From NCBI GenBank assembly GCA_021521415.1, contig JAIQDT010002995.1, positions 62,001 to 126,000 on the forward strand: a stretch of 64,000 bases of DNA, given 5' to 3'. Below the pieces are notes generated by a model that searched no databases, was not told where the DNA came from, and was given only the letters and a program-made list of their open reading frames with translations. The translations under genes were made by a program, and so were the position numbers. This DNA comes from Bidens hawaiensis. Lineage: Eukaryota > Streptophyta > Magnoliopsida > Asterales > Asteraceae. How positions within the stretch are numbered: position 1 is the stretch's first letter; each line of letters starts with the position of its first letter. Below are positions 36,137 to 46,578 of the stretch, piece by piece.

Positions 36137-37600
36137 TTACGCCACGAGGTGCGCGAGCGTCCCATCTCTAACAAATGCTTCGACGATGTCCTTCACGTCT
36201 GTGCATTCTTCAGTGTTGTGGCCTTTTGTCCTGTGAAAGTCACAGTATTTGCTCCGATCAGCATTGTGACGATGTCGGATTATTGGAGCCTTTGGCCATG
36301 GGAGCTCCTCAGTGGCGAATATCTCGGTGACGCTTTTGGTGAGTGGCGTCCATCTGGAGTTCTGGTTCGACTGTACGTTATCCCTTCCGCCTAACCGATG
36401 TTGCAAGCCGGATGAGGTGTCAAAGTTTACCCTTGACTGCCAAATGCCTAGCTTCCGCTTTTTGTTTAGTCGGGCGGTAAGGACGTTGTCTTCTCTTGTT
36501 TTCTGGGTGTAGAGGTTTGTGCTCTGGGGGAGATCTCTACCCAGTTGCTTCTCCGTTTCCGCAAAGCGTTTAGCTGCTGTCATGATGGCATCCCATGTGG
36601 ATGGCATGCCATCTTTACCCGTTAAGGTGCGGATGAGCTCTGGGTCATTCGCGCCCTGGATGAAAGCAGCGCGAACAAGATCTTCGCTAATATTACCCAG
36701 ACTTAGCTTCTTTGAGTTGAAGCGAGTGATGAAGTCTGGCAAAGATTCATCTTCCTCTCGAATGCAATTGAGGATTGTCCATTGCTCTTCGGTATACTTT
36801 CTTTGTTGGCTGAAGTGTTGGCTAAACTTCTGCTGGAAGTCTGCCCAATCGTAGATGTGGTGGACCGGTAGACGATCGAACCACGCTCTAGCTGCCCCAA
36901 CAAGCGTCATTTGGAACATGTAACACCACGTAGGTTCCGTCCAACTACTGACGGTTGCCCCCGCTATGAACCTGTTCAAATGATCGTCTGGATCAGATAT
37001 ACCATCGTAAGTGCCGATGTTGGACATCTGTTTGGCACTTTTCGGGGCGATTGCTTCCGCAATGTCCCTTGCAAATTTGGACGTTCCCGCCTTTGCAGCA
37101 GTTGGTGTAAATGTTTTGGAGAAGTCACGTGGGTTTCCACCCGCGTTTTTTGGTTTGAAGGTTTCTCCAAAATGCCTTCTCGGTTGGGAGTCCGTTTCCT
37201 TACGCTTCCCTTTCGCCCTATGACGAGGGTTTGCGTCACTATCGGATTCCTCCGAATCATCGTCCAAGTACTCTCCGAATTCATCAGCCTGTTGGAGTGA
37301 ACGTAAGCGTTCATCCAACTCAGCTTGGAATTCTTTTTGACGTTCTTCCGCCCACGCTTTAACTTCATCGAGTGTTTGGCGGGGGAGCCTCGTTCGTTGT
37401 CTCTCTAAATGGGTATCGGTGAATCCCAGTGAGAGATTATTTACTGCACTTGCCCCAGCTCGGGTAACTGGGGTAGTGTTCGTAAATTTTACTGCACTTG
37501 CCCCGGTTTGGGTAACCGGGGTAGTGTTCGTAAAAACTGTATAGTCGCCGGTATTCACCCCAGTAGCTGGGGTTATGGTTACCGGGGTTTCTTTAACCAT
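36137..37600 (-). CDS. Gag polyprotein, Tat-like Gypsy element
   Basis: A 487-codon open frame starting 67 bases after the 5' LTR. The N-terminal 150 residues are low-complexity and acidic (repeated TNTTPVT units, then EYLDDDSEESDSD). Residues about 190-330 form the retrotransposon gag domain: MSNIGTYDGISDPDDHLNRF, MFQMTLVGAARAWFDRLP, WADFQQKFSQHFSQQRK and ESLPDFITRF. A Cys/His knuckle, CDFHRTKGHNTEEC, lies near residue 455. Gag forms the particle that packages element RNA. No protease follows; the frame ends 25 residues after the knuckle, so other elements must supply enzymes. The ATG at 37600 gives MVKETPVTITP and is the first in frame. Confidence 0.9.
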   Translation of the reverse strand: MVKETPVTITPATGVNTGDYTVFTNTTPVTQTGASAVKFTNTTPVTRAGASAVNNLSLGFTDTHLERQRTRLPRQTLDEVKAWAEERQKEFQAELDERLRSLQQADEFGEYLDDDSEESDSDANPRHRAKGKRKETDSQPRRHFGETFKPKNAGGNPRDFSKTFTPTAAKAGTSKFARDIAEAIAPKSAKQMSNIGTYDGISDPDDHLNRFIAGATVSSWTEPTWCYMFQMTLVGAARAWFDRLPVHHIYDWADFQQKFSQHFSQQRKYTEEQWTILNCIREEDESLPDFITRFNSKKLSLGNISEDLVRAAFIQGANDPELIRTLTGKDGMPSTWDAIMTAAKRFAETEKQLGRDLPQSTNLYTQKTREDNVLTARLNKKRKLGIWQSRVNFDTSSGLQHRLGGRDNVQSNQNSRWTPLTKSVTEIFATEELPWPKAPIIRHRHNADRSKYCDFHRTKGHNTEECTDVKDIVEAFVRDGTLAHLVA

Positions 37601-37651
37601 CTTTCCAGAAGTTTTGAGAAAACTGAAAAAGAATTAAGTTCTAGCTTTTAT

Positions 37652-37667
37652 GCACGGATGGCGCCAA
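37652..37667 (-). other. Primer binding site of the Tat-like element
   Basis: Minus strand TTGGCGCCATCCGTGC, directly after the 5' LTR. The TTGGCGCC start is common in plant Gypsy elements; I did not assign the tRNA. Confidence 0.75.
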
Positions 37668-38660
37668 TGAAGAAACACTAATCGACCCCGGGCGGATTAC
37701 GGATAATCTGGGGGTTAAATAGATGTTTCCCACGAGGGGTTAGGTCCGGCAAAGATGGTTCTTCTGATGACCTGCAAAACAGACACCGTGAGCTCGTCAC
37801 TGAGAAGGGGGGGTACCTCCTTGTGACCACCCTCCGGCGTGAGAATCAGACTAGATTGCTCTTGAATATAAGTGTATATTAAGAGAATGACTAGAGCAGA
37901 TATCAGGTAATATATCAAGATATGAGATATGAGATAAGATACAAGATGATCATACCATTCCAAGGTGTTGGAGTATTTATAGCCGAAGGTAGGTTTCCAA
38001 GAAGGTACAGCCGGCTGAATAGTGTTCCTGTTCTGCCAACTATGGGCTACGCACATGCCATGCTGGGGGTTGGTGGATAGGCAGCGGCTGATAGTGACCA
38101 GGCCGGCTGTGTACTATTCCTGTTCCACCAACTGCAGGCCATGCACGTCCTCCGACAGGTTGGTGAGTAGGCAGCGGCTAATAGTGACATACAGTACAAG
38201 AGCGTGCTGCTCGTCATACTGTTGTCAGTGAGCTGTCGTATCCTTAGTCAGATCTTTTGTCCATACCTCGTCAGGTACAGTACAAAAGATCCTCCAGTAT
38301 CGTACGGACTGGCTCATTTGGGCGGGAGTTCTCCCGGCTTTGTGCGGGAGTGTTCCCGGCTTGCTCACTCCTTCTTCAGGTGACATTTCTGAATTATTAT
38401 TAAGAGTTAAGTGCCTTGTGCGTGTAGCTTTGCTGCGCAGGTAGCCTTCCCTGATGGCTTGTATCCGCAGCTGCGGGAACAGGCGGAATACTTCACCATT
38501 GGGAGGCTTTTCCTGCGGGAACAGCTTGCGTACTGCGCGTAAGGACGTCACGTCTCTGAGCATGGTGGGTCCTGCGGATCCAGTTGGTTTCTGCGCAGAC
38601 GTCCCTCTTAATGGTGAGTCTTGCGGGTCCAACTGGGCTCTGCTGGGACCTACCTCTTCA
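37668..38660 (-). repeat. 5' LTR of the Tat-like element (right copy)
   Basis: 993 bases, nearly identical to the left copy. In element sense it starts at 38660 and leads into the primer site at 37667. Confidence 0.93.
37974..37981 (-). promoter_or_regulatory. LTR TATA box of the Tat-like element
   Basis: TATAAATA on the minus strand within CGGCTATAAATACTCC, about 680 bases into the 5' LTR and 310 bases before its end. It points toward gag and has an exact counterpart in the left LTR. Confidence 0.55.
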
Positions 38661-38665
38661 CCGAC

Positions 38666-39839
38666 AAAGATCACGACTCGTAATCAGCAACCATAACTGG
38701 CCGTCGTCAACAATAATCCACCACCACCAAGAGTTTCGAATCTAAACCCGACAACATTGGACCGATTATCATTATCATGCACATGATCATAATAGTTGTA
38801 GCCATTCTAAACGACAAAAACACAGACTAACAATTGGCTTAAATTTTTTTTAGGTGGTGCACTTCTTTTATATGCTTAAATTTCATAGAGTCAGTCGGGT
38901 ATAAAAAATTCCGAGTCGGTTCGATGGTTCGGGCAAAGCTCATTACATAATAAAAATACGTTAAAATGATAAAAAAGACACTGTCATTGAAGTGTCTTAA
39001 TTTACCACTAAAATTTGTTAGAGGAAATCATGTCCGGTTGGTTGACACGTACCTCTAAATAGATATGCCCGTCTAATTTCATCTTTTTGACTTGGGTGAT
39101 AAGATGAAATGGTTTGTCTTTCGGAAGGATCCCATGAAAGATCATCCAAATTTATTTTGACGATTTACTACTTGAAAATGATGATCTAAGGTTCGATGTT
39201 TCACTTTGGAAATATCTCTTGATATTCATAATACCTACAAATCAACAATTACAAACTAACAAATAAAAAACTAAGAAACTAACAAAATCTAACGAACTAA
39301 CAAATTAAAACCAACAATCTAACTAATTAAAACCAAAGTAACAATAAAAAACAATTAACAAGAAGTCAAGAACACTTAAAAATAAAGCAACAATTTAACA
39401 AATGGATGTAAACATTACCCAGTTTCATAAATGCAATGTTGTTGTAAATGACAACTAAAGATGATCAGTTTATAGAAAACTTTCTAAGAAGCATTTGAAC
39501 ACCTTGTAAGCATAATTGTAACAATAAAAAAAACATTTATTCATCTCTATCTACCACCCAATTAGGAAGATTTAAGAGCTGAATGCGAGAGTTAAACAAC
39601 CAAACCACTTATTAACACAACCACAGACCATATAAGACAATAGACGAAATCAAAGATCCCAAAAATTATTTCAACATATCGATAGGAATTGGGAAAGAAC
39701 ATGGAAGATCGAACATACCTTCAAAGTGGGAAGAAGAGAACGGCTGAATGGGGTTGATGTTGTGTTTGAAGAGAGGCCATGGAAGACTGAAGAGGCGCCA
39801 AATCTTTTGTTGTGTTTTAGTGTTTTAATAAAACCCTAA
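38666..39839. other. Spacer, no gene recognised
   Basis: The first 150 bases continue the locus interrupted at 29577. The rest is AT-rich with no convincing coding frame; a stretch of AACTAACAAA-type low-complexity repeats covers about 39245-39360. Confidence 0.35.
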
Positions 39840-39955
39840 TTGATATAAGGTGAGTTAGTAAAAAAAATTAAATTAGCCTTCAACCGAAATAGAACCTGCG
39901 ACCTTCAGGTAACAATAAAAACACCTTACCGGCTGAACTAGCACTTCAATCAGTT
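39840..39955 (-). mobile_element. tRNA-derived SINE-like relic
   Basis: On the minus strand an A-box-like TAGTTCAGCCGG (39929-39940) is followed about 33 bases later by GGTCGCAGGTTCTATTTC (39886-39903), a weak B box. That is the internal promoter layout of tRNA genes and tRNA-derived SINEs. It does not fold into a complete tRNA in my reading, and a T-rich tail follows on the minus strand, so a decayed SINE head is the better explanation. Confidence 0.45.
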
Positions 39956-40034
39956 ATAGAGTGGTTCCTTTCCTATTTATAGGGTGGTTCCTATAATATG
40001 TTCTATATATAATTAAACTATTATTTCGAAACTC

Positions 40035-40080
40035 GGGTGGTTCCGCGGAACCACCCACTTATACTAGAGATCCGCCCCTG
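40035..40080. mobile_element. hAT-like terminus with a perfect 22-base palindrome
   Basis: On the minus strand the end at 40080 reads CAGGGGCGGATCTC, the typical terminal text of plant hAT elements of the Tip100 type. Just inside, GGGTGGTTCCG (40035-40045) is followed at once by its exact reverse complement (40046-40056). Half-copies (GGGTGGTTCC, GAGTGGTTCC) lie at about 39960-39992. No matching left end or 8-base duplication was found. Confidence 0.4.
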
Positions 40081-41774
40081 ACCATAGGCGTCGTCGAACT
40101 ACCGGTGAAGAGATCTGTAGTCTACAGCGGTGGCGTACCGGAGAAGGGCGGTGCACGAAGGGTTCTGAATCGGAACACGACGACGGAAACATGTGATTAT
40201 TTATATAACAAAGACGAAGTCGAACACGGTGACGACCAGTTAGCCACCACACCACCGCCATAGACCGTTCAGAGCCACCACGTCGTTGCCACCAAGGGTT
40301 CCGAGTCGGAACCCGACAACAACCGATGATGTCGCAGACATATGAATATGATTATACCGGCGACATGGAGTGTGACATTCATGGAGGAAAGAAACTGAGG
40401 AGAGAAGAAGATGACATGAGAAGATGAAGATGAGTAAATGTGTCTAGTGAATGGTTAAAACAATTATGTGGTAGAAATGAAAGTTCATATACACGTGTAT
40501 GGCCATAAGTTGAAGTTTCATGAATAGTACTTCTAGTGAGAGGGTAAAACGTTGAAGTTTTGTCCTTTATAATATTATGAAATGAGTTCTTTATCAAAAT
40601 GACTTTCATAAGAATTTTCATTTTACTATCAGTGTTTTACATTATCATATATTAAGTTTTTCAGATAATCACCTAATATGCAAGAAAAAACTTAACATCC
40701 CTTAGTCTAAAATACAAAAAGCTAAGAAGAAAATCTATATAAATGGCACTACCGCAGTGACTGAAAGTCGTTTCAATAAATGACTCATCTCATAATATTA
40801 TATATTACAAATGAAAAAAAATTGTAATTTAGCATAAATGATTTATGAAATAATTATGTACTTTAGTTTATCATTGATAAATACATTCTTAGTGAATCCA
40901 CTTATTTAGTTTATTAATGTAGGTCCATAGTCCAAATATATGAATGGTTTTCACGCTCTTGTTTCTCTAAAAAGGTTGCTCATATTAAAATTTTGGTTTT
41001 GGCAAGATATATGTTGAGTCGCCCATTTCTATGCGCACCGTTGGCCCATATTTATATGTTGCTCATATTAAAAGTGTTAACAAATAACCATTTGCTATTT
41101 GAATCAGAATTGATGTTTGTAAAACAGCCATTTTTTAGTTATTTGCAATTCATTAAAAAGTAGTGTTTATAATGAAATGGTAGATAAACGAGCTGCAAGC
41201 TGCACCGTTAGCCCCTTTTTAGATAGCAAAACAAAGTTGCTTAAGAACTATGTATTAAAAGGAGGTACTAATAGTAGTTGATGTGAATATGTGATCATTT
41301 ATTTTAAAATAAATAACGTTTCAATTGGGCCGAATAGTTTCATGGAATTTTGGGCCGGACATACTCGATCAGTCATATTTTTACATTTCAATATATAAGT
41401 ATGTTGTCTGAACCAAAACTAGTATGGATGTTTCCATGTTGGTTACCTCCAATGTGAATATACAACTTTTCTAATAATAACTTACAAGATCATCGATAAT
41501 TCTTATTGGAACCTTGAGATCATCTAATCGTTTAAATCTAAGAATATATTATACTTGTCTTTATTTTGTAACTTACTATAAAACTTCTATTTATCGTATG
41601 TATCATATTATTTGTTTATCATTAAAAGAACACAACCGGAAATCGGAAGCGCTAATACAAGTACCCAGTAATAGAGCTTAAGCCAACACAATTGTTGGTT
41701 AGAACTTTTATAAGAACATACACCATGTGATTTGTCTTATTATAAATACTCAAATTAAAGACATAAATGTTGTT
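40081..41774. other. Spacer downstream of the dehydrogenase gene
   Basis: 40081-40380 is GC-richer with two related strings, GGGTTCTGAATCGGAACACGAC and GGGTTCCGAGTCGGAACCCGAC, in the same orientation about 145 bases apart. The rest is AT-rich and includes the dehydrogenase 3' flank on the minus strand. No gene is seen. Confidence 0.35.
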
Positions 41775-42852
41775 TTAAGGATTCTCGGGGTATTGAAACA
41801 TGTTGAATGATGGATTAACAATGCTGAACCCACCATCAATAAATAGATTTTGTCCACTAATATACTTTGCTTCGTCACTCACAAGAAAAAGGGCGGCCTT
41901 AGCAACATCATCTGTCATAAGCGTCACTCCCTTAAGATTGGCTAGATGATTCATCGCATTTTCTAGCGCCTCTGCTTCAAGCCCGACAAAACTCGTGGCT
42001 AAAGGGGTGACGATAGCATAAGGTGACAAACAATTGACACGAATACCAAATTGTCCAAGTTCGACCGCTAGATTCTTGGTTAGACCAGCCACGGCATGCT
42101 TTGCACAACAATAAGCATGTGAGGCCGCACCAGCAACATTTGAAGAAATGCTAGCCGTCGATATTATTGAGCCAGCTCGTGCTGGAACCATGACTCTTGC
42201 AGCATGTTTCATGCTTAGAAAGACACCTGTGACATTGACGCTAAGCACACGTTCAAAGTCGGTTTTTTCATTATCAACGATGCGTTGCTTGTTAGGATCT
42301 ACTATCCCTGCATTACAAAACATGATATCGAGCTTCCCATAAGTTTCAACTGCAACGTCTACTGCGTTTTTCACATGATCTTCGTTTGTTACATCGCAAT
42401 GGACATATATCGAGTTTGATGATCCTATGGACTCACAAACTGTTTGACCAAGTTGATCTTGCACATCTGCAATTACAACTTTTGCTCCATGTTCAGCAAA
42501 GAGTTTTGCAGTGCACTCCCCAATTCCACTCGCTCCACCGGTTATCAATGCTACCTTTCCTTCTAGCCTACATATGGTTTTTACCCAAATAACTTATTTT
42601 TCCAACATATGTTCTAAAGGAATAAAAGACAATATAGATAAAATCCTATTCATATAGTTTGATTTTTGTTTCGATGTTATAAAATGCTCTAGAGATCGTT
42701 ATTTCTATATGTTTTTTTAGATGCATACAACCACTTTCTCATAGATACAAAAAAAAAAAAAGCCTCTGCATAAGAGTGTATTCAATAAATTGAGCAAACA
42801 CATATAAAAAGGTCACAGCATAAAAAACTAACTTTCTTGTAAGGCTTGTCAT
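41775..42852 (-). CDS. Short-chain dehydrogenase/reductase (secoisolariciresinol dehydrogenase-like), two exons
   Basis: Exon 1 is 42852-42833 (MTSLTRK), exon 2 is 42567-41775; the intron has a GTTAGT donor and a TATGTAG acceptor. The spliced frame is 813 bases, 270 residues, usual for plant SDR110C proteins. It shows the cofactor motif TGGASGIG, an aspartate at VIADVQD favouring NAD(H), the CNAG motif, the serine in STASISS and the YCCAK catalytic Tyr/Lys pair, then RVNCLSPYAIVTP. No break is visible. Such enzymes oxidise alcohols of lignans, monoterpenoids (borneol type) or sesquiterpenoids, and are usually cytosolic. The exact substrate cannot be told from sequence alone. It is the only intact ordinary gene here; a relic of a sister copy is at 26663. 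Confidence 0.9.
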
Positions 42853-42904
42853 TGTCTTTCGATAACACAAAGAGAGTTGGCTTAAGGTGAAGATGATATA
42901 AGAG

Positions 42905-42912
42905 TTATATAG
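42905..42912 (-). promoter_or_regulatory. TATA box of the dehydrogenase gene
   Basis: CTATATAACTC on the minus strand, 53-60 bases upstream of the proposed ATG at 42852. That leaves a short 5' leader and supports the small first exon. Confidence 0.6.
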
Positions 42913-43189
42913 AGAGGATTAGTCCAGCTATCTCTCATAGAATATATGTGTGTATATATATAGACATATGGTGAGGTAGCAAATTGATTATTATTAAATA
43001 TTTGTTATGATAATTTGAATATTTAAAGAACTAAAATAAAGTCTAAAACCAAACCAAAGGACATCAAATGAAACAAATATTTAGTAAGATAAAATATAAA
43101 TGGAACCAGCCAAAATTTAATCAGCTAATGGCGTCGGGGAATCTTTTCTCAATTTATATACAAGGACTAGTTTTTGTCCCCCGTATTAC

Positions 43190-43800
43190 GGGGGTGTTTT
43201 ATATTGTTTATTCTAATATTTATTTATTTTTTAAATTTATATTTTTTTTATTGTATGAAAGTTAATAATATACTTATGGTTTGATGATAAATTGTTTCAC
43301 AAATAAATGAGATGTTATAACCCGGTTTAAAAGCTATATGGTTTTGATGAGACCCAAAACCCGTTTAACTTTTTACTATAAAGTTGGTTTTTTTAGTTAT
43401 AATAATACTTATGATAGCTAATAATATACTTATGGTTTGATCAGACGTTGTTTTATATTGTTTGTTCTAATATTTATTTTTTTTTAATTTATATTTTTTT
43501 ATTGTATGAATATTAATAATATACTTATGGTTTGATGATAAATTATTTCACAAATAAATGAGATGTTATAACTCAGTTTAAAAGCTATATGGTTTTGATG
43601 AGACCCAAGACCCGTTTATTTTTTTACTATAAAATTGGTTTTTAATTTAAATAATATATATATATCTTTTTTAAAATAAATAAGATATTAATTTTTAGTA
43701 TATCATATTTTATAGGATTTTTACATCTATAATTTGGTGAGAATAATTTTTTATTTAATGAGATGTTCTAACCCGTTTAAGGAATATCTGGGTTTGGTAA
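43190..43800. repeat. Direct duplication of a roughly 250-base AT-rich unit
   Basis: Unit 1 (about 43200-43395) and unit 2 (about 43450-43645) share TTGTTTATTCTAATATTTATT, AATATACTTATGGTTTGATG, AAATAAATGAGATGTTATAAC, AAAAGCTATATGGTTTTGAT and GAGACCCAA. A partial third (AATGAGATGTTCTAACCCG) lies near 43758. It is preceded by CCCCCGTATTACGGGGG (43178-43194), a near-perfect inverted motif that may be an element tip. 43801-44225 shows no gene. Confidence 0.65.
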
Positions 43801-44225
43801 GACCTATACCCATGAATTCAGGTCAAATACATGAGAAGCCTCCATTAAAAATCAAGCAAATGAATACTATTTTTATAGTCGAGCTTTTTTCTAGTTTATT
43901 AACTTAACTTATTGAGGTTGCCTTAAATCAAATTATTTAACAATTTTCAAGCTATTTGAGCTCTTTGGTTTGGTAAAATCTTCATTTACTTTGGTAAAAA
44001 TTTGACAAACCCAAAGTAATATCCAAGACACAGGTAACGATACATCATACATGTATAGCATAGCATCAGGTGGCATTTAATCAAATACCATAAAAATACG
44101 TCCATCTTTACCCAAAGGCCAAAACCACACTCGAAGACAATTTTTTGAGTACGTAATCTACTAATCCATTAGCTTTTGAGTTTCCATATTTATGATTTAT
44201 GAGGGCGGTGAACGTATGTTAATTG

Positions 44226-44267
44226 CTTATTGTACAAACAGTACGTGACACAATCAAGCGCCCGATC
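44226..44267. repeat. Left terminal inverted repeat of the Mutator-like element
   Basis: About 42 bases matching the right end in inverse with some mismatches; the GTACAAACAGTAC core is itself nearly palindromic. A further shared block, AAGCGAGCGGTTA (44347-44359) versus GGTTAAGCGAGGAG (reverse of about 58690-58703), suggests the repeat extends discontinuously beyond 100 bases. Confidence 0.65.
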
Positions 44268-44652
44268 AATTTTTTTAAAACACGCGCCTCTTTCTTCAAA
44301 AATGGTAACATCGTCAATTATTATCCCTAAAATCACTCTCAATTAAGCGAGCGGTTACCATAAACTTAATCTTGGTGACGAAAGCGTACTAATTCAATCA
44401 ACTATTCCGGCGACGAAACAACTGAAGCACGCTACATTCAATCGAAAAATGAAGATGGATAAAACAAAGGAACGAAGATCAAAGTTTAAACAAGACAAAC
44501 CTCAGATTATTAGTAAATCAGGTGTTTGTTTATTATTCCTGTAATCGTTTTAGGTTTTAGAAATCAGTAAATCAGTAAACTGTAATCGTTTTAGGGTTTA
44601 ACTTTATCTTAAATTGTATTAATTATTGTTTATTACGTTGTCAATTAACCTC

Positions 44653-45065
44653 TGTTGGCAAGCGTTTGGCATGCGTTTGGGAGTCTTGTTTGTGATAACT
44701 GAATAACAGGTTCCTTAAATGGTCTTGTGCGTTTGGCAAGCGTTTGTCATGCGTTTCGGAGTCTTGTTTGTGATAACTGAATAACAGGTTCCTTAACTGG
44801 TCTTGTGCGTTTGGCAAGCGTTTGGCAGTCTTGTTTGTGATGACTGAATAACAGGTTCTTTTATGAGTTCTTGTGCGTTTGGCAAGCGTTTGGCATGCGT
44901 TTGGTAGTCTTCTTTGATATGACTGAATAACAGGTTCTTTAACTGCTCTTGTGCGTTTGATGAGCGTTTGGTAAGCTTGTTTGTTAACAGGTTCTTTATC
45001 AGGTTCCTTAATTGTTCTTTAACAACTGGTTTTGCATATAGTATTAGGCGTTTGATGAGCATTTT
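44653..45065. repeat. Terminal tandem array carrying the CAAACGCTTG motif
   Basis: Five units of about 66-80 bases. Each has TTGTGCGTTTGGCAAGCG, TTTGGCATGCGTTTGG, GTCTTGTTTGTGAT, then ACTGAATAACAGGTTCCTTAA. On the minus strand the repeated core is CAAACGCTTGCCAAACGC, the same motif scattered in the element's introns. It lies between the left end and the ULP1 gene. Confidence 0.8.
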
Positions 45066-45117
45066 AAAGTTATTTAACATCTGAGTTTTATGTGTGATCA
45101 GTTAAGCGAAAGGTTAA

Positions 45118-46514
45118 AACAAAACAAGTTGTGCCGGAGTCAAAAAGCTTAAGACAAAACTTGTTGAAGCAAACTCTGATTCAGACTTTGAAGTTCCAAT
45201 CAACGAATTTTTATCAAAGAAGAGGAAAGAGGTGGAAGAGAGTAGTTCAGACTCAGACTTCCAAAAACCAAGGAGGAAGGTTGTTAAAGAAAAGAAACCA
45301 GCTGAGAGGGTACAAAGGAAACCTTTTGTTGAATTTCTAGACAGAAAGTTGCGGCTCAGATGTACACCATTTAACATTGTCGATGTAGTGAGTGCAATGA
45401 GCTCTGCCCAAAAAGATTGTTTGAAAGAAATGGGGTTTGGTTCAATATTAAACCTGCAAATTACCCAAACTCCATCAATGTTAGGGCATTGGTTGCTGAT
45501 AAACTACGATCACCGGTTTAATGAATTGAACATCGGCAGCGGTGTTATTAAGATAACAGCAACAAAAGTTCATGAGGTGTTGGGTATACCAATGGGTAAA
45601 ATACCCGTTTTAGACAGGAGTAGACCAAGGTTGGGGGATGATGCAACTACTGATATGTTCAAGAACCAATTCCCGACTCCAAGAATAACTATAAAGCATG
45701 TGAGAGAGAAATTGACGAATGATCAAGGAGTTGGTGACATGTTTAAAATTAATTTCCTTGTGTTGTTCAACACATGTATAGGTTTTATTACAAAATCAAC
45801 AACAATCAACCAACGATTCATCTCCGCAATCGATAATCTCACAGATATTCCAAATATGGACTGGTGCGGCTATGTAATTGAAAACCTAAAGATGACAAAG
45901 GAATAATGGAAAGATGAAAATGAACAATACAACGGTCCAATCACCTTTCTTACGATGCTTTACAAACATGAGTACCGGAAGAAATATGGTACATTTGTGG
46001 CTCCGGTCACAACTCCTGCAGTCAACTACATAACAACAACAACTCTTGGAAGGATGGAGAAATACTTGTATAATAATGGACCTCCTGTAAATGATGATTC
46101 TGAAAACAAGGAATACGCTCATGCGTATGAGAATGTTGAAAACGAGGAAGCTAAATATGATACTACTGATGCTGCAGCTGCTTGTAAAAATGATGTTGAA
46201 GCTTCTGGTGAGAATGCAGCCACCGGTTACAAGATAATTCCTGAGATTGCAGCTGCTGGTGAGATTGCAGCTAAAGATGATACTGCTGATTCTGCAGCTG
46301 CTGGTAAAGATGATTTGCAGCTTCTGGTGAGATTGCAGCCATCGGTGACAAGATAACTCCTGAGATTGCATCTGCTGGTGAAATTGCAGCTAAAGATGAT
46401 AATACAGTTGATATTCCTTCTGCTGATAAACCTGCACAAACAGTTGGTGGGGCACCTGCTGGTGACAACGCGATACATCAGCCTGATACAGATGGTGACA
46501 ACCAAAAACACGGT
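45118..46514 (+). pseudogene. ULP1-type gene of the MULE, N-terminal part
   Basis: An open frame runs from about 45118, upstream of any clear ATG, to a TAA at 45904-45906, then continues in the same frame to 46356. The protein starts with two NSDSDFEVP/SSDSDFQKP-type units, then a conserved helical domain (FVEFLDRKLRLRCTPFNIVD, LGHWLLINYDHRFNELNIGS, KVHEVLGIPMGKIPVLDR), resembling the DUF1985/mobile-domain-like N-terminus of plant ULP1 transposon proteins. The tail is an Ala-rich repeat (AAAGEIAAKDDT type). The TAA, and a frameshift near 46312 in that repeat, make it a likely pseudogene. A GT near 46514 starts the next intron. Confidence 0.65.
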
Positions 46515-46578
46515 AACAAAAAACTTGTTATTTTCATCTAATGTGTATTTCTTTTAATGATACATTAACATATGTCAG

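Larger units (their letters stand above)
29583..38660 (-). mobile_element. Non-autonomous Tat-like Ty3/Gypsy element with antisense gene
   Basis: LTRs of 992 and 993 bases bound a 9.1 kb element flanked by the perfect duplication CCGAC (29578-29582, 38661-38665). A TTGGCGCCA primer site next to the right LTR and a GGGGGGAC tract next to the left LTR set it on the minus strand. It encodes gag (36137-37600) but no protease, reverse transcriptase or integrase. Downstream of gag in element sense are a tandem array (35037-35870) and an antisense spliced gene (31674-34824). Such antisense genes are known from the Tat lineage. The two LTRs differ at about ten sites by eye, so the insertion is fairly recent. 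Confidence 0.9.

Noticed and set aside
39886..39955. A functional tRNA gene on the minus strand
   Set aside because: Only A-box and weak B-box text is present; acceptor and anticodon stems do not form convincingly.
44793..45080. A 95-codon minus-strand frame over the terminal tandem array
   Set aside because: It results from repeat units whose length happens to keep the frame open; no start context or family.
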